The position numbers and the translations under genes are program-made. The notes under the pieces were generated by a model that saw nothing but the letters and a program-made list of their open reading frames with translations, searched no databases and was not told the origin of the DNA. A DNA stretch of 64,000 nt from CBDCUW01 sp965222745 (GTDB lineage Bacteria > Planctomycetota > Planctomycetia > Pirellulales > Pirellulaceae), in NCBI GenBank assembly GCA_965222745.1, contig CBDCUW010000005.1, forward strand, positions 3,850,722 through 3,914,721, read 5' to 3'. Of the stretch, positions 1-12,367 are shown in pieces. Position 1 is the first letter of the stretch. Every line of letters begins with the position of its first letter.

Positions 1-999
1 CGACCTGGATTTCCTGGCATGGGAGCTTGGATCAGCTACGGACTGGGAGCGATCAACGAAAATTTGCCGACCTTTGTGGTCCTGCCGGATCATCGTGGAT
101 TTGCCAGTAACGGCCCCAAAAATTGGGGTTCCGCTTTCCTGCCGGCAAGTTGCCAGGGAACGGCGATTTTTCCTCAACGCGAAAACCCGATCGAAGATCT
201 ATTGCCCCAAGCCGACTACGTCACTGCCGAGGGTGATCGCGACGGTTTGAAGATGCTTGGCCGGTTCAATCAACGCTACCAGCAGCAGCGCGTCGGCGAC
301 AGTCGTTTGGAGGCGAGGATTCGATCGTATGAGCTGGCGGCGAAAATGCAATTGAGCGCACCCGAAGCGCTCGATCTTTCCGACGAACCCCAACACATCA
401 TGAAAATGTACGGACTCGATCGTTTGGGGGCGAAGTACCCGGAGACGATCAACCCGGCCGAGGAAGCCGAGTATTTTGGTCGAAAGTGTTTGATTGCCCG
501 TCGTTTGCTCGAAAGGGGTGTGCGGTTCGTACAAATCTGGTCGGGAAATGACAACAGCTTTCCACGCCGCAATTGGGACAGCCACGAAGACATCGCCCGA
601 GACCACGGGCCGCTAGCCAAAGGAATGGCGGTGGGGACATCGGCGCTGTTGAAAGACCTCAAGCAGCGCGGATTGCTGAAAGATACGATCGTGCTTTGGA
701 CCACCGAATTCGGCCGCATGCCCAGCACTCAAGGCAGCAAAGGACGCGATCACAATCCGTACGTGTTTACCAATTGGTTGTGTGGCGGCGGAATCAAAGC
801 GGGCGTCACTCACGGCCTTTCCGACCAGTGGGGATACAAGCCGCTGGATCGAGACAATCCAACGCAGGTTTACGATATCCACGCGACGATCTTGCATTTG
901 TTGGGGATCGATCACGAACAGCTGACCGTTCGGCACAACGGAATCGATCGTCGCTTGACCGACGTTCACGGTCACGTCATCCACGAAATCGTTGCCTAA
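1..999 (+). CDS. DUF1501 family protein, 5'-truncated by window edge
   Basis: The frame is open to the left edge, so the true start lies outside the window and only the C-terminal ~330 residues are seen. They match the two complete DUF1501 proteins at 7013 and 10854 along their length: the MGAWISYGLG stretch, the LIARRLLERGVRFVQIW stretch, a TEFGRMP motif followed by a GRDHNP motif, and a C-terminus with DVHGHVIHEIVA. DUF1501 belongs to the alkaline-phosphatase/sulfatase-like superfamily, is usually Tat-exported in planctomycetes, and is normally encoded next to a PSCyt1/DUF1549/DUF1553 gene. The biochemical role is not established. The missing partner is probably just upstream of the window. 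Confidence 0.92.
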   Translation, partial: RPGFPGMGAWISYGLGAINENLPTFVVLPDHRGFASNGPKNWGSAFLPASCQGTAIFPQRENPIEDLLPQADYVTAEGDRDGLKMLGRFNQRYQQQRVGDSRLEARIRSYELAAKMQLSAPEALDLSDEPQHIMKMYGLDRLGAKYPETINPAEEAEYFGRKCLIARRLLERGVRFVQIWSGNDNSFPRRNWDSHEDIARDHGPLAKGMAVGTSALLKDLKQRGLLKDTIVLWTTEFGRMPSTQGSKGRDHNPYVFTNWLCGGGIKAGVTHGLSDQWGYKPLDRDNPTQVYDIHATILHLLGIDHEQLTVRHNGIDRRLTDVHGHVIHEIVA

Positions 1000-1102
1000 C
1001 CGTCGGCCAATTCTCCGAATTGGCTTCGCGAAATTGAGTGGCAAATCAATGGCACCTAACGAACTGTCGATCCGGCCGAGTGCGTTTTGTTCCTGTGCCT
1101 AT

Positions 1103-1197
1103 TCGTGCTCGTGCTCGACTACAAAATGCCGCGAGCACGAGCACGAGTACGAGTACGAGTACGAATAAGAGTACAAATAAGAGTACGAATAAGAGTA
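1103..1197. repeat. Hairpin plus degenerate hexamer repeat
   Basis: A perfect 14-bp inverted repeat (1104-1117 CGTGCTCGTGCTCG with 1132-1145) with a 14-nt loop runs into a tract of GAGTAC/GAATAA-type hexamers up to about 1197. The tract lies between the DUF1501 stop and the start chosen for the next gene. A longer reading of that gene would translate it as ST/NKST repeats, which argues for the downstream start at 1236. Confidence 0.7.
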
Positions 1198-1235
1198 GGA
1201 ACGGCGACTTTTTCCTCCCAACTAGAACGTGCACC

Positions 1236-2432
1236 ATGACTCGAACCGAATCACCAGGAACTCAATCACCGGCCAGCAGGCGCCCTTTGCGAATGGCGCT
1301 GATCGGCGGTGGTGGGGCAGGATTCATTGGCAAGGTGCATGCGACGGCGGCGACGCTGGATCGCCAAGCCGAGTTGGTTGCCGGAGCGCTCTCCTCCGAT
1401 CCTCAACGATCCAAATCGGCCGCCGCCGAGTTCGGAATCTCGGACTCGCGAGCTTACCGGTCCTACCAGGAACTTCTCGAACAAGAGCAACAACTTCCGG
1501 AAGACCAACGTGTCGATTTCGTTTCGATCGCCACACCCAATCACACCCATTGTGAAATCGCGGTGGCGGCGATGAAGGCGGGGTTCCACGTGGTTTGTGA
1601 CAAGCCGATGACCACCAACCTGGAAGACGCCGATACGATGGTGCAAACCGTTCGGCAAACGGGGCGCGTTTTTGCACTGACGCACAACTATTCGGGTTAT
1701 CCGATGATGCGGCAAGCACGCGACATGATCCGCGGCGGCGAGCTGGGTGACTTGATCGCCGTTCGGGCAACCTACGTTCAAGGATGGATGCACGGCATGA
1801 AGCCAGGTGCGAAGCTCGATCGCGGTGCTTGGAAATCCGATCCTCAAAGGAACGGTCGCGCCGGTTCTTTGGGCGACGTCGGCACGCACGCTTTTCATCT
1901 CGCTTGCTTCGTTTCAGGGCTAGAGCCGCAGTCGCTGCTGTGCCGGATGGATTCGTATTCCGATCATCACCAGCTGGACGATTACGGCCACGCCATGATC
2001 CGTTTCGATCAGGGAGCAACGGGGCTGGTCACCTGGAGCCAGGTTACTCACGGCCGGCTGAACGATCTGTCGATCGAAATCGACGGCACGAAAGCCGCGC
2101 TCACTTGGCGACAAGAAGAACCAAATCAGTTGTTTCTGAGGGCTCTTGGGCAGCCCACCCAAATCTATGAACGAAACCCGAATGCCGGATACTCCACCCC
2201 GGCATCGGTTGCCGCGTGTCGACTTCCCGGTGGGCATCCGGAAGCCTTCTTCGAGGCGTTCGCCAACGTTTATCGCGACGCCTTCGCCGACATGAGGCGA
2301 CATTCCGCGGGCGAAACCATTGACTCCAGCAAAACTCTTTACCCCAGCGTGCATGGCGGCCATGATGGAGTCCGATTCATGACCCGCTGCCTGGAAAGCA
2401 ATGATTGCCAGTCCGCTTGGCAATCCTGGTGA
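1236..2432 (+). CDS. Gfo/Idh/MocA family NAD(P)-dependent oxidoreductase
   Basis: This is a predicted sugar or inositol-type dehydrogenase of about 398 aa. The N-terminal Rossmann fold carries a glycine-rich loop (MALIGGGGAGFIGKVHA), and the family EKP motif appears as CDKPMTTN, with the lysine kept. The C-terminal half has the usual GDVGTHAFHL region. An in-frame GTG/ATG extension exists upstream, but it would translate a low-complexity hexamer tract, so ATG 1236 (MTRTESPG) is preferred. It sits between DUF1501 and LRR genes, and in planctomycetes such genes often accompany PSCyt1/DUF1501 pairs. The substrate cannot be told from sequence. Confidence 0.9.
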   Translation: MTRTESPGTQSPASRRPLRMALIGGGGAGFIGKVHATAATLDRQAELVAGALSSDPQRSKSAAAEFGISDSRAYRSYQELLEQEQQLPEDQRVDFVSIATPNHTHCEIAVAAMKAGFHVVCDKPMTTNLEDADTMVQTVRQTGRVFALTHNYSGYPMMRQARDMIRGGELGDLIAVRATYVQGWMHGMKPGAKLDRGAWKSDPQRNGRAGSLGDVGTHAFHLACFVSGLEPQSLLCRMDSYSDHHQLDDYGHAMIRFDQGATGLVTWSQVTHGRLNDLSIEIDGTKAALTWRQEEPNQLFLRALGQPTQIYERNPNAGYSTPASVAACRLPGGHPEAFFEAFANVYRDAFADMRRHSAGETIDSSKTLYPSVHGGHDGVRFMTRCLESNDCQSAWQSW

Positions 2433-2452
2433 AGTAAATTCGTGATGGGGCC

Positions 2453-2533
2453 AAAAAAGGGGTCAGACCCTTTGGAGGGCGGCGATTTTCCTTGACGATT
2501 GTTGTGCCCAAAGAGGGCCTGACCCTTTTTTTG
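2453..2533. repeat. REP/REPIN-like imperfect inverted repeat
   Basis: Two inverted arms of about 20 bp (AAAAAAGGGGTCAGACCCT at 2453 and the near-complement ending in GACCCTTTTTTT at 2533) flank about 35 bp. The left arm has its own palindromic core GGGTCAGACCC. The layout, a pair of GGGGTCAGACCC-type palindromes in an intergenic space, is that of a REPIN or a small MITE. The T-rich right arm could also act as a terminator for the oxidoreductase gene. Confidence 0.6.
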
Positions 2534-2560
2534 GAAAAGCCCCGTTACCCGTAGAAAATC

Positions 2561-4123
2561 ATGGCTGGTCCAAAACAACGACGATCACGACTGCAGATTT
2601 CGCTTCGCATGATGCTGGTGATCGTGACGGCTGCCTGCATTGCCCTTGCCTATGACCAGCGATTTCGGCGACAGCATCAAGCGGCAGACTACCTTGCCGA
2701 GGCCGCCGGTGCGAAGATCACCTACTATCGATCGCCGGTTGGATGGCTGCCAGGGATTGGCGACAAGTTGCGCGACGTCCAAGCGGTTGATCTGTCGCAT
2801 TGCCGCGTCGATTCGGATTCGGTGAAGCTCCTGTTGCACTTTCCCAGACTCCAGCGTTTGTATTTGGCGCGAACCAACGTGGACGACAAGGATCTTGCCG
2901 TCGTCGCAGAGCTTCGGCACTTGGAACGACTTGCCCTGTGGCATACAAAAATCACCGACCGCGGAGTGGCAAAACTTGTTTCGCTAAAAAAGTTACAGGT
3001 GTTGGATGCTCATGGTACGTCGCTGACGGAAAACTCACTTGAATCGCTGTCGAAGTTGAAACGGCTGCGCGAAGTGAAATACGACTTCAATCAATTCTCC
3101 GATCGAGGACTCGGTTTTCTGCCCGCCATGCCAAACAGGCCGCTGGGCGAGTTGTGGTGTCGCAGCGCCACCGACGCCGGAATACAGTCCCTTGGCCAGA
3201 TCGACAGCAAACATTATCGAATCACTCGGCTGCTGGGCTCCGACATCAGTGACGCCGCCCTGCTGAAGCTCGCACCCGATGGGCAGACGTTGCCCGTCGG
3301 GCCTGTGTTGCATGTTCGCGATTGTCCTGCTACCGATCGTCTTCTGGATGCATTGCCGTGGGATAGGCTGACGGACGTTCGTTTCAGCGAAACAAAAGTG
3401 ACCTTCGACGCCGTCGCGGAAATTGTCGGCGATCGGATGGGGGTGCTGGTTATCGGTGAAAACGGATACGAGCTAGCGGAAGGCCGGGACTGGGAATCGA
3501 GTCGCTGTTTTGCTCCGACCGGTTTGAGCATTTGGATGGATGGAGATCCTACCCAGTTGACATCCCAGCAGATTGCCAAGCTGAAAAATCTGCAAGGAGT
3601 GGTCCTGGCTCGCCAACAATCGGCTGGTGATTTGTTGGTGCATTTGGCGCAGCACCCCGGCCTAACGCACTTCAAGATGACGTCGGTTCCAACTGGGACA
3701 GCGGTGATCGAGCAAATCTCCGATTGGAAAGGTCTTCGGTACGCCTACATCAGTTGCTGCAATCCACCAACGGCGTTTGACATTCGTCCGCTCGCCAAAT
3801 TGGAACAATTGCGATGGCTGCTGTTCACTTGTACCCCGTTTGGAGACGACGGTTTCGAGACGCTAGGGAAAATGAGTCAGCTTCGCGTGCTTCGAATGAC
3901 CTCCGCGGATAAGGTTCAAGGCCCTGGCTTGAAGCATCTGCGAAACTTGCAACATCTTGAACGTTTCAAAATTCAAAGCCGCGCGAATTGGGATGCCTCG
4001 TTTGACCATTTGATGGCGCTCCAACACGTCAAGCGGATTGAACTGATCGACGTAAAAATGAGCGACGCGAACCTGAAGGCGTTCAATGATCGACGCGGAT
4101 GGGAACATGATACCTGGCAGTAG
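2561..4123 (+). CDS. Membrane-anchored leucine-rich repeat protein
   Basis: The protein has 520 aa. A basic N-terminus (MAGPKQRRSRLQ) is followed by one hydrophobic segment at about residues 16-31 (MMLVIVTAACIALAY), suggesting an uncleaved signal anchor with the body outside the cytoplasm. From about residue 75, degenerate leucine-rich repeats can be read (for example LQRLYLARTNVDDKDLAVVAEL and LERLALWHTKITDRGVAKL), then a less regular middle and more LRRs near the C-terminus. LRRs mediate protein binding, and no catalytic domain is visible. It stands alone between a REP-like repeat and a PSCyt1 gene. Ligand unknown. Confidence 0.85.
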   Translation: MAGPKQRRSRLQISLRMMLVIVTAACIALAYDQRFRRQHQAADYLAEAAGAKITYYRSPVGWLPGIGDKLRDVQAVDLSHCRVDSDSVKLLLHFPRLQRLYLARTNVDDKDLAVVAELRHLERLALWHTKITDRGVAKLVSLKKLQVLDAHGTSLTENSLESLSKLKRLREVKYDFNQFSDRGLGFLPAMPNRPLGELWCRSATDAGIQSLGQIDSKHYRITRLLGSDISDAALLKLAPDGQTLPVGPVLHVRDCPATDRLLDALPWDRLTDVRFSETKVTFDAVAEIVGDRMGVLVIGENGYELAEGRDWESSRCFAPTGLSIWMDGDPTQLTSQQIAKLKNLQGVVLARQQSAGDLLVHLAQHPGLTHFKMTSVPTGTAVIEQISDWKGLRYAYISCCNPPTAFDIRPLAKLEQLRWLLFTCTPFGDDGFETLGKMSQLRVLRMTSADKVQGPGLKHLRNLQHLERFKIQSRANWDASFDHLMALQHVKRIELIDVKMSDANLKAFNDRRGWEHDTWQ

Positions 4124-4216
4124 TCACAAGGAGGCCGACTTGTCTCAAGTCGGCGATTTTGCCCCTTCGAGAATTCAAGTTCGCGCACCGATTGGAGGCA
4201 AATCGCCCTACCAACT

Positions 4217-6967
<2,751 letters not shown>

Positions 6968-7012
6968 TTCGACATTCCTTTATTTCGCCTCCACCATTCG
7001 CCGTTACCCCCG

Positions 7013-8476
7013 ATGACAAAGCAGCACTACCACCGTCGCCACTTCTTCGGCCACGCCGCCACTGGGCTTGGTGGTATCGCGCTTGCATCGCTGCTTGACG
7101 GCGACGGATTGCTTGCCCGTGACAAGGAACCGATGCGGCCGGAAGTCGATCCGTCGCGACCCTTTGCACCGCGCCCGCCTCATTTTACCGCCAGAGCAAA
7201 AAACGTTTTGGTCATCTTTTGCAGCGGCGCTTGCAGCCAGATCGATACGTTCGATTACAAGCCGGAATTGATCAAGCGCCACGGTCAGCCAATGCCGGGC
7301 GCCGAGAGCCTGGTCACGTTCCAAGGAGGGCAGGGCAATCTGACCAAGAGTCCGTGGCAATTCAAACCACGCGGCGAAAGCGGCAAGATGGTTTCGGAGC
7401 TTGTTCCGATGTTGGGCGAGCTGGCTGACGAAATGTGTTTCATTCATTCGTTGACCGGCAAGACCAACACGCATGGCCCGGGCGAAAATTTGATGTCGAC
7501 CGGTTTCACCCTGGACGGCTTTCCCAGCATGGGCGCGTGGGCGACGTGGGCATTGGGCACGGAAAATCAAGAGCTTCCGGCGTACGTCGCTATTCCGGAT
7601 CCACGCGGGACGCCGCAGTCCAGCGTCAACAACTGGGGCCCCGGTTTTCTGCCGGCCGCTTTTCAGGGCACCGATTTCAATGCTTCCAAGCCGCTGAGAA
7701 ATTTGCAGTCCCCGCCCGGAGTCAGCGCGTCGACCGACAAAGCGGCGCGAGACTTTTTGCAATCGATGAACGAAAAACATCGAGCCGAGTATCCGGGTGA
7801 CACCGAATTGGCCGCGCGGATTTCAAGCTACCAATTGGCTGCGCGAATGCAATGGAGCGTTCCCCAGGTTGCCGATCTATCGACTGAATCGCAGCACACG
7901 CTGCGGATGTACGGAGCCGATGATCCGTCGAACCGTTTGCGATCCGATTACGCAAAGAACTGCATTCTTGCCAGGCGCCTGGTCGAAAGTGGCGTCCGTT
8001 TTGTGCAGTTGTTCAACGGTGCCTACCAAACAGGCGGCAAAGGGGTCAGCAACTGGGATGGCCACAAACACTTGCAGCAGCAGTACAGCAAGCATGGGCC
8101 GGTGCTCGACCAGCCGACCGCCGCGCTCTTGAGAGATCTCAAACAACGTGGTTTGTTAAACGAGACGCTGGTGGTTTGGTGTACGGAATTTGGGCGAATG
8201 CCAACCTTTCAAGCTGGCGCCAGCGGGCGAGATCATAATCCCGACGGGTTCACGGCGTGGCTTGCCGGCGCGGGAGTCAACGCACCTTTTACCTACGGCG
8301 CGACCGACCAGTTCGGCTACAAAGCGGTGCAGGATGTGACAACCATTTACGATTTGCACGCCACCATTCTGCATCTGCTGGGTCTCGATCACGAGCGACT
8401 GACCTATTATCACAACGGCATCCAACGCCGACTCACCGACGTTCACGGTCGCGTGATCGAAGAGATTTTGGCGTGA
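7013..8476 (+). CDS. DUF1501 family protein, Tat signal
   Basis: A complete 487-aa member. The N-terminus has a twin-arginine-like signal (RRHFFGHAATGLGGIALASLL), so export is likely through Tat. The body shows the family landmarks: VLVIFCSGACSQIDTFDYKP early, a LIHSLTGKTN-like region, NCILARRLVESGVRFVQLF, TEFGRMP, GRDHNPDGF, and the terminal DVHGRVIEEILA. It is the downstream partner of the PSCyt1 gene at 4217 and probably shares its transcript. Similarity to the alkaline-phosphatase-like fold is family knowledge; no substrate is known. Confidence 0.92.
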   Translation: MTKQHYHRRHFFGHAATGLGGIALASLLDGDGLLARDKEPMRPEVDPSRPFAPRPPHFTARAKNVLVIFCSGACSQIDTFDYKPELIKRHGQPMPGAESLVTFQGGQGNLTKSPWQFKPRGESGKMVSELVPMLGELADEMCFIHSLTGKTNTHGPGENLMSTGFTLDGFPSMGAWATWALGTENQELPAYVAIPDPRGTPQSSVNNWGPGFLPAAFQGTDFNASKPLRNLQSPPGVSASTDKAARDFLQSMNEKHRAEYPGDTELAARISSYQLAARMQWSVPQVADLSTESQHTLRMYGADDPSNRLRSDYAKNCILARRLVESGVRFVQLFNGAYQTGGKGVSNWDGHKHLQQQYSKHGPVLDQPTAALLRDLKQRGLLNETLVVWCTEFGRMPTFQAGASGRDHNPDGFTAWLAGAGVNAPFTYGATDQFGYKAVQDVTTIYDLHATILHLLGLDHERLTYYHNGIQRRLTDVHGRVIEEILA

Positions 8477-8592
8477 CCGCTAGGACTGGGCGCAGACGTG
8501 ATCGCATTTTGTCGGCGCGGGAGGTAAAGTAGGGAAACGGCTTCGAAGGCCTGGCTCACCCCTTTCCCACCTGGTAAACGCAGCGCCTGCCG

Positions 8593-10800
8593 ATGATGTG
8601 CGCTTCTTTCATCCGCTTGTTGGCCACAGTTGTCGCCGCCACCGTTTGTTTGCCCGCAATCGCGGACGACACCACCGCTTCCGACAAGCTCTTTTTGACC
8701 GAAGTCCGACCGCTGCTGGCCGAAAAATGTTTTGAGTGTCACGGTCCCGATGTCCAAGAGGGTGATTTGAGACTCGATTTCCGCGAGGGAGCGGTCCGAG
8801 AACTCGATTCCGGAAATCGAGCGATTGTGCCGGGTGACGCGGGTGACAGTGAATTGATTCACCGCATCGCGTCCGACGATCCCGACCAGCGGATGCCGCC
8901 CGATGGCCAGCCGCTGAGCAGTCAGCAGATCGAATCGTTCAAAAAGTGGATCGCCGATTCGGCACCGTACGTCAAGCATTGGGCCTACGCTGCGATCGAT
9001 GCTACCGTGCCGGAAGTGAAAGACAAATCATGGGTGGCAAACCCGATTGATTGTTTCGTGTTGTCGCGTTTGGAATCACTTGGCATCGCGCCCTCTCCCC
9101 AGGCCGATCGATACACGTTGGTCAAACGTCTTCACTACGACTTGATCGGGCTGCCGCCATCGCCTGAACTGGTGGATCGTTTCGTTTCCGATACTTCCCC
9201 GGACGCTTATCGGATTCTTGTCGATTCGCTTTTGGATTCGCCGCATTTTGGCGAGCGATGGGGCCGACACTGGCTGGACAAGGCTCGTTACGCCGATTCG
9301 GACGGATATGAAAAAGACAAACCGCGTCTGCAGGCCTGGCGTTACCGCGATTGGGTCGTCGATGCGGTCAACGACGACATGCCGATCGATCAGTTCACGA
9401 TCCAGCAACTGGCCGGCGACCTGCTGCCCGATGCCACCGATCGACAGCGGCTTGCCACGGCCTTTCACCGTCAAACGTTGACCAATACCGAGGGCGGAGT
9501 CGATCAAGAACAGTTTCGCGTCGATGCGGTTTTTGATCGAACCGAAACGACCGGCGCCGTTTGGCTTGGATTGACCATCGGCTGCGCGCGATGCCACAGC
9601 CACAAATACGATGCGATATCACAAGAGGAGTATTACCGACTCTTTGCGTTCTTCAACAACGGCGAAGAAACCAATTTGAAGTGGCCGACATCCGATTCGC
9701 AATCGGATGTGCAAGTCCGCGTCCTCTCTTCCCGCTCGCCGCGCCGGGACACCAAGATGTTTGAACGAGGTGACTTCCTGAGCCCCAAGCAGAGTGTTGC
9801 CGCTGGCGGCTTGTCGGTGCTGCCTGTCATCAGCGGTCGGAACCAGCAGAATCTCGATCGGCTCGACCTGGCTCGTTGGCTGACAGACCCGTCGAATCCG
9901 TTGACGCCGCGTGTGTTGGCCAATCACGTTTGGTCGCACCTGTTCGGTGAAGGCCTGGTCCGCACGATGAACGACTTTGGTGTCCGCGGCCAACCGCCCA
10001 GCCACCCACGGTTGTTGGATTGGCTGGGTCAGCAGTATCGGCGGCTTGGTTGGAGCCGCAAGCGATTGATTCGATCGATCGTATTGAGTTCAAGCTACCG
10101 GCAAGCTTCTTTCCATCGGCCAGAACTGCTCGACGTCGATCCCCAGAACTTGTTGCTCGCCCGGCAGAACCGTTTTCGAGTCTCCGCCGAAGTGGTTCGC
10201 GATGTCTGCTTGTCGGCGTCGGGTCTGCTCTCTGAAAAGGTGGGCGGGCCGAGTGTTTTTCCGCCCCTTCCGGCCGATGTCGCCGCGCTGAGCTACGCGA
10301 ACAATTTCAAGTGGAAAACAAGCGGTGGTGAAGATCGATATCGCCGCGGGATGTACACCTTTTTCAAGCGAACCGCGCCTCACCCCAATCTGGTTGCCTT
10401 CGATTGTCCCGATTCAAACACGACCGCTGTTGGCCGACGAATATCCAACACGCCGCTGCAAGCGCTAACGATCTTGAACAACGAGGTTTACGTGGAAGCG
10501 GCGCAGGCTCTGGCTATGCGCATGATGGCGACCGACCAGGAGGAGGCCGAATCAGCCGATCGTCATCGAATCGAACGGCTCCTGCGTCTTTGCGTTGCTC
10601 GGCCGCCGACCGATTTCGAGGTTCGTCGTTTTCAATCTTTGCTGGACCGCTCACGAGCGTGGTATGCTCGAAACAATGACGCTGCGAAGCAATTGGCTTT
10701 GCGGCACCGGCGCGCAGAGATCGGCCCTGGCGAAGCGGCGGCATGGATCGCGGTCGCACGCGTTGCTTTGAACCTGGATGAATTGATCACGCGGGAATAA
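8593..10800 (+). CDS. PSCyt1-DUF1549-DUF1553 protein, compact form
   Basis: A 735-aa paralogue of the gene at 4217 without the F5/8 type C insert. The signal peptide ends about residue 25 (PAIADD). The PSCyt1 haem motif is C46-C49-H50 (KCFECHGPD), and DUF1549 has GCARCHSHKYDAISQEEYY. DUF1553 includes LARWLTDPSNPLTPRVLANHVW and SNTPLQALTILN. It is followed 53 bp later by a DUF1501 gene, so the window contains two complete PSCyt1/DUF1501 pairs in tandem. The two pairs have diverged well beyond recent duplication. Confidence 0.92.
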   Translation: MMCASFIRLLATVVAATVCLPAIADDTTASDKLFLTEVRPLLAEKCFECHGPDVQEGDLRLDFREGAVRELDSGNRAIVPGDAGDSELIHRIASDDPDQRMPPDGQPLSSQQIESFKKWIADSAPYVKHWAYAAIDATVPEVKDKSWVANPIDCFVLSRLESLGIAPSPQADRYTLVKRLHYDLIGLPPSPELVDRFVSDTSPDAYRILVDSLLDSPHFGERWGRHWLDKARYADSDGYEKDKPRLQAWRYRDWVVDAVNDDMPIDQFTIQQLAGDLLPDATDRQRLATAFHRQTLTNTEGGVDQEQFRVDAVFDRTETTGAVWLGLTIGCARCHSHKYDAISQEEYYRLFAFFNNGEETNLKWPTSDSQSDVQVRVLSSRSPRRDTKMFERGDFLSPKQSVAAGGLSVLPVISGRNQQNLDRLDLARWLTDPSNPLTPRVLANHVWSHLFGEGLVRTMNDFGVRGQPPSHPRLLDWLGQQYRRLGWSRKRLIRSIVLSSSYRQASFHRPELLDVDPQNLLLARQNRFRVSAEVVRDVCLSASGLLSEKVGGPSVFPPLPADVAALSYANNFKWKTSGGEDRYRRGMYTFFKRTAPHPNLVAFDCPDSNTTAVGRRISNTPLQALTILNNEVYVEAAQALAMRMMATDQEEAESADRHRIERLLRLCVARPPTDFEVRRFQSLLDRSRAWYARNNDAAKQLALRHRRAEIGPGEAAAWIAVARVALNLDELITRE

Positions 10801-10853
10801 CCCGTTTTCGTTCCGCCTGTCGCGCCTTGGCGCAACACCTCCATCAGACCGTC

Positions 10854-12329
10854 ATGAATCGAGACTTCCTCCGCCAGACCGTCCAATCGCGACGCAGTTT
10901 TTTGAATACCTCCGCAAGCGAAATTGGGGCAGTGGCGTTGGCTGAGATGTTGCGCCAAGATGCAGCGGCCAACGACGATCTAGTCTCCTCGCCGCTGTCG
11001 CCCAAGCAGCCTCATTTCGCCGCCAAGGCCAAACGTTGCATTTTCATCTTCATGGCTGGCGCTCCTTCGCAAATCGATCTGTTCGACCCCAAGCCGAGGT
11101 TGAATGAACTTCACGGTCAGCAGCTACCCAAATCGATGACCGAAAACGTGCGGTTCGCCTTCATCAAGAAGGATACGGCGACATTGATGGGTTCCAAGCG
11201 TACCTATCAACAGTACGGCGAAAGCGGAATGGTGTTTTCTGACTTACTGCCGCAGCTTGGTTCGTGCGCCGACGACCTGCTGATGATCCGATCGTTGCAC
11301 ACCGACCAGTTCAATCATCATCCCGGCCAACTGATGATGCAGTGCGGTCGCGGAACCTTCGGTTTGCCGACGATGGGTTCTTGGCTGACTTACGGTTTGG
11401 GCAGCGAGTCGCAAAACCTGCCCGGTTACGTGGTTCTGACCAGCGGCCGCGGTAGCAGCGGCGGTGCAACGTTGTGGCAGTCAGGGTTTCTGCCCAGCAC
11501 CTATGCTGGCGTTCGATTTCGCGATCAAGGCGAACCGGTACTGAACTTGAGCAATCCGGCGGGCTTGCCGCCCCAATTGCAACGCGCCGGGCTCGATACG
11601 CTTCGCGATGTCAACAAAGCTCGATACGATCTGGTGGGTGATCCGGAAATCGCCAGCCGCATCAGCAGCTACGAACTCGCGTTTCGAATGCAGATGGCGG
11701 CTCCCGAATTGATCGATCTGTCGGACGAATCACAATCGACGCTCGACCTGTACGGCGTCGATCGAAAAGACCCCGAAGGTGGAGGCCGCGGAAAGCAGGG
11801 CGAGACCGCCAAGAGCTTTGCCAGAAACTGCTTGCTTGCCCGGCGAATGGTCGAACGCGGCGTACGCTTCGTCAACATTGTTTATGCGTCATGGGATCAC
11901 CACAGCAATCTTGACAAGGAACTGACCTACAACTCCACGGTCGTCGACCAGCCGATCGCGGCGCTGATCAAGGATCTCAAGAGCCGTGGGCTGCTGGATG
12001 AAACGTTGGTTGTGTGGGGAACCGAGTTTGGTCGTACGCCGCTGGGCGAAAATCGCAACGGTCGAGTTAAAAACACTGGGCGCGACCATCATCCTTACAG
12101 TTTCACCATGTTGATGTCGGGCGGCGGGATGCGCGGCGGGCTGACTTACGGAAAGAGTGATGAAATCGGTTGGGGCATCGACGAACATCCGGTTCATGTG
12201 AATGACTTGCACGCCACCATGTTGCATTGTTTTGGGCTCGATCATCAAAAACTGACCGCCCGGTTTCAGGGACGCGACTTTCGGCTTACCGATGTTGGCG
12301 GCCGAGTCGTCACCGACTGGTTGGCATAG
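10854..12329 (+). CDS. DUF1501 family protein
   Basis: The third DUF1501 protein, 491 aa from ATG 10854 (MNRDFLRQTVQSRRSFL). A TTG nine codons upstream is possible but less likely. The RRSFLNT stretch is Tat-like. Family landmarks are CIFIFMAGAPSQIDLFDPKP, NCLLARRMVERGVRFVNIV, TEFGRTP, GRDHHPYSF and a C-terminal DVGGRVVTDWLA. The TEFGRTP form (rather than RMP) and a longer middle set it apart from the gene at 7013. It is the partner of the PSCyt1 gene just upstream. Confidence 0.92.
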   Translation: MNRDFLRQTVQSRRSFLNTSASEIGAVALAEMLRQDAAANDDLVSSPLSPKQPHFAAKAKRCIFIFMAGAPSQIDLFDPKPRLNELHGQQLPKSMTENVRFAFIKKDTATLMGSKRTYQQYGESGMVFSDLLPQLGSCADDLLMIRSLHTDQFNHHPGQLMMQCGRGTFGLPTMGSWLTYGLGSESQNLPGYVVLTSGRGSSGGATLWQSGFLPSTYAGVRFRDQGEPVLNLSNPAGLPPQLQRAGLDTLRDVNKARYDLVGDPEIASRISSYELAFRMQMAAPELIDLSDESQSTLDLYGVDRKDPEGGGRGKQGETAKSFARNCLLARRMVERGVRFVNIVYASWDHHSNLDKELTYNSTVVDQPIAALIKDLKSRGLLDETLVVWGTEFGRTPLGENRNGRVKNTGRDHHPYSFTMLMSGGGMRGGLTYGKSDEIGWGIDEHPVHVNDLHATMLHCFGLDHQKLTARFQGRDFRLTDVGGRVVTDWLA

Positions 12330-12367
12330 TCGCCTGCCGTTTTCTCCTACCGTAGCCAGATGTAAAC

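Noticed and set aside
199..1044. Several minus-strand frames under the DUF1501 and PSCyt1 genes
   Set aside because: All overlap well-supported plus-strand genes with conserved motifs; they lack ribosome sites and domains.
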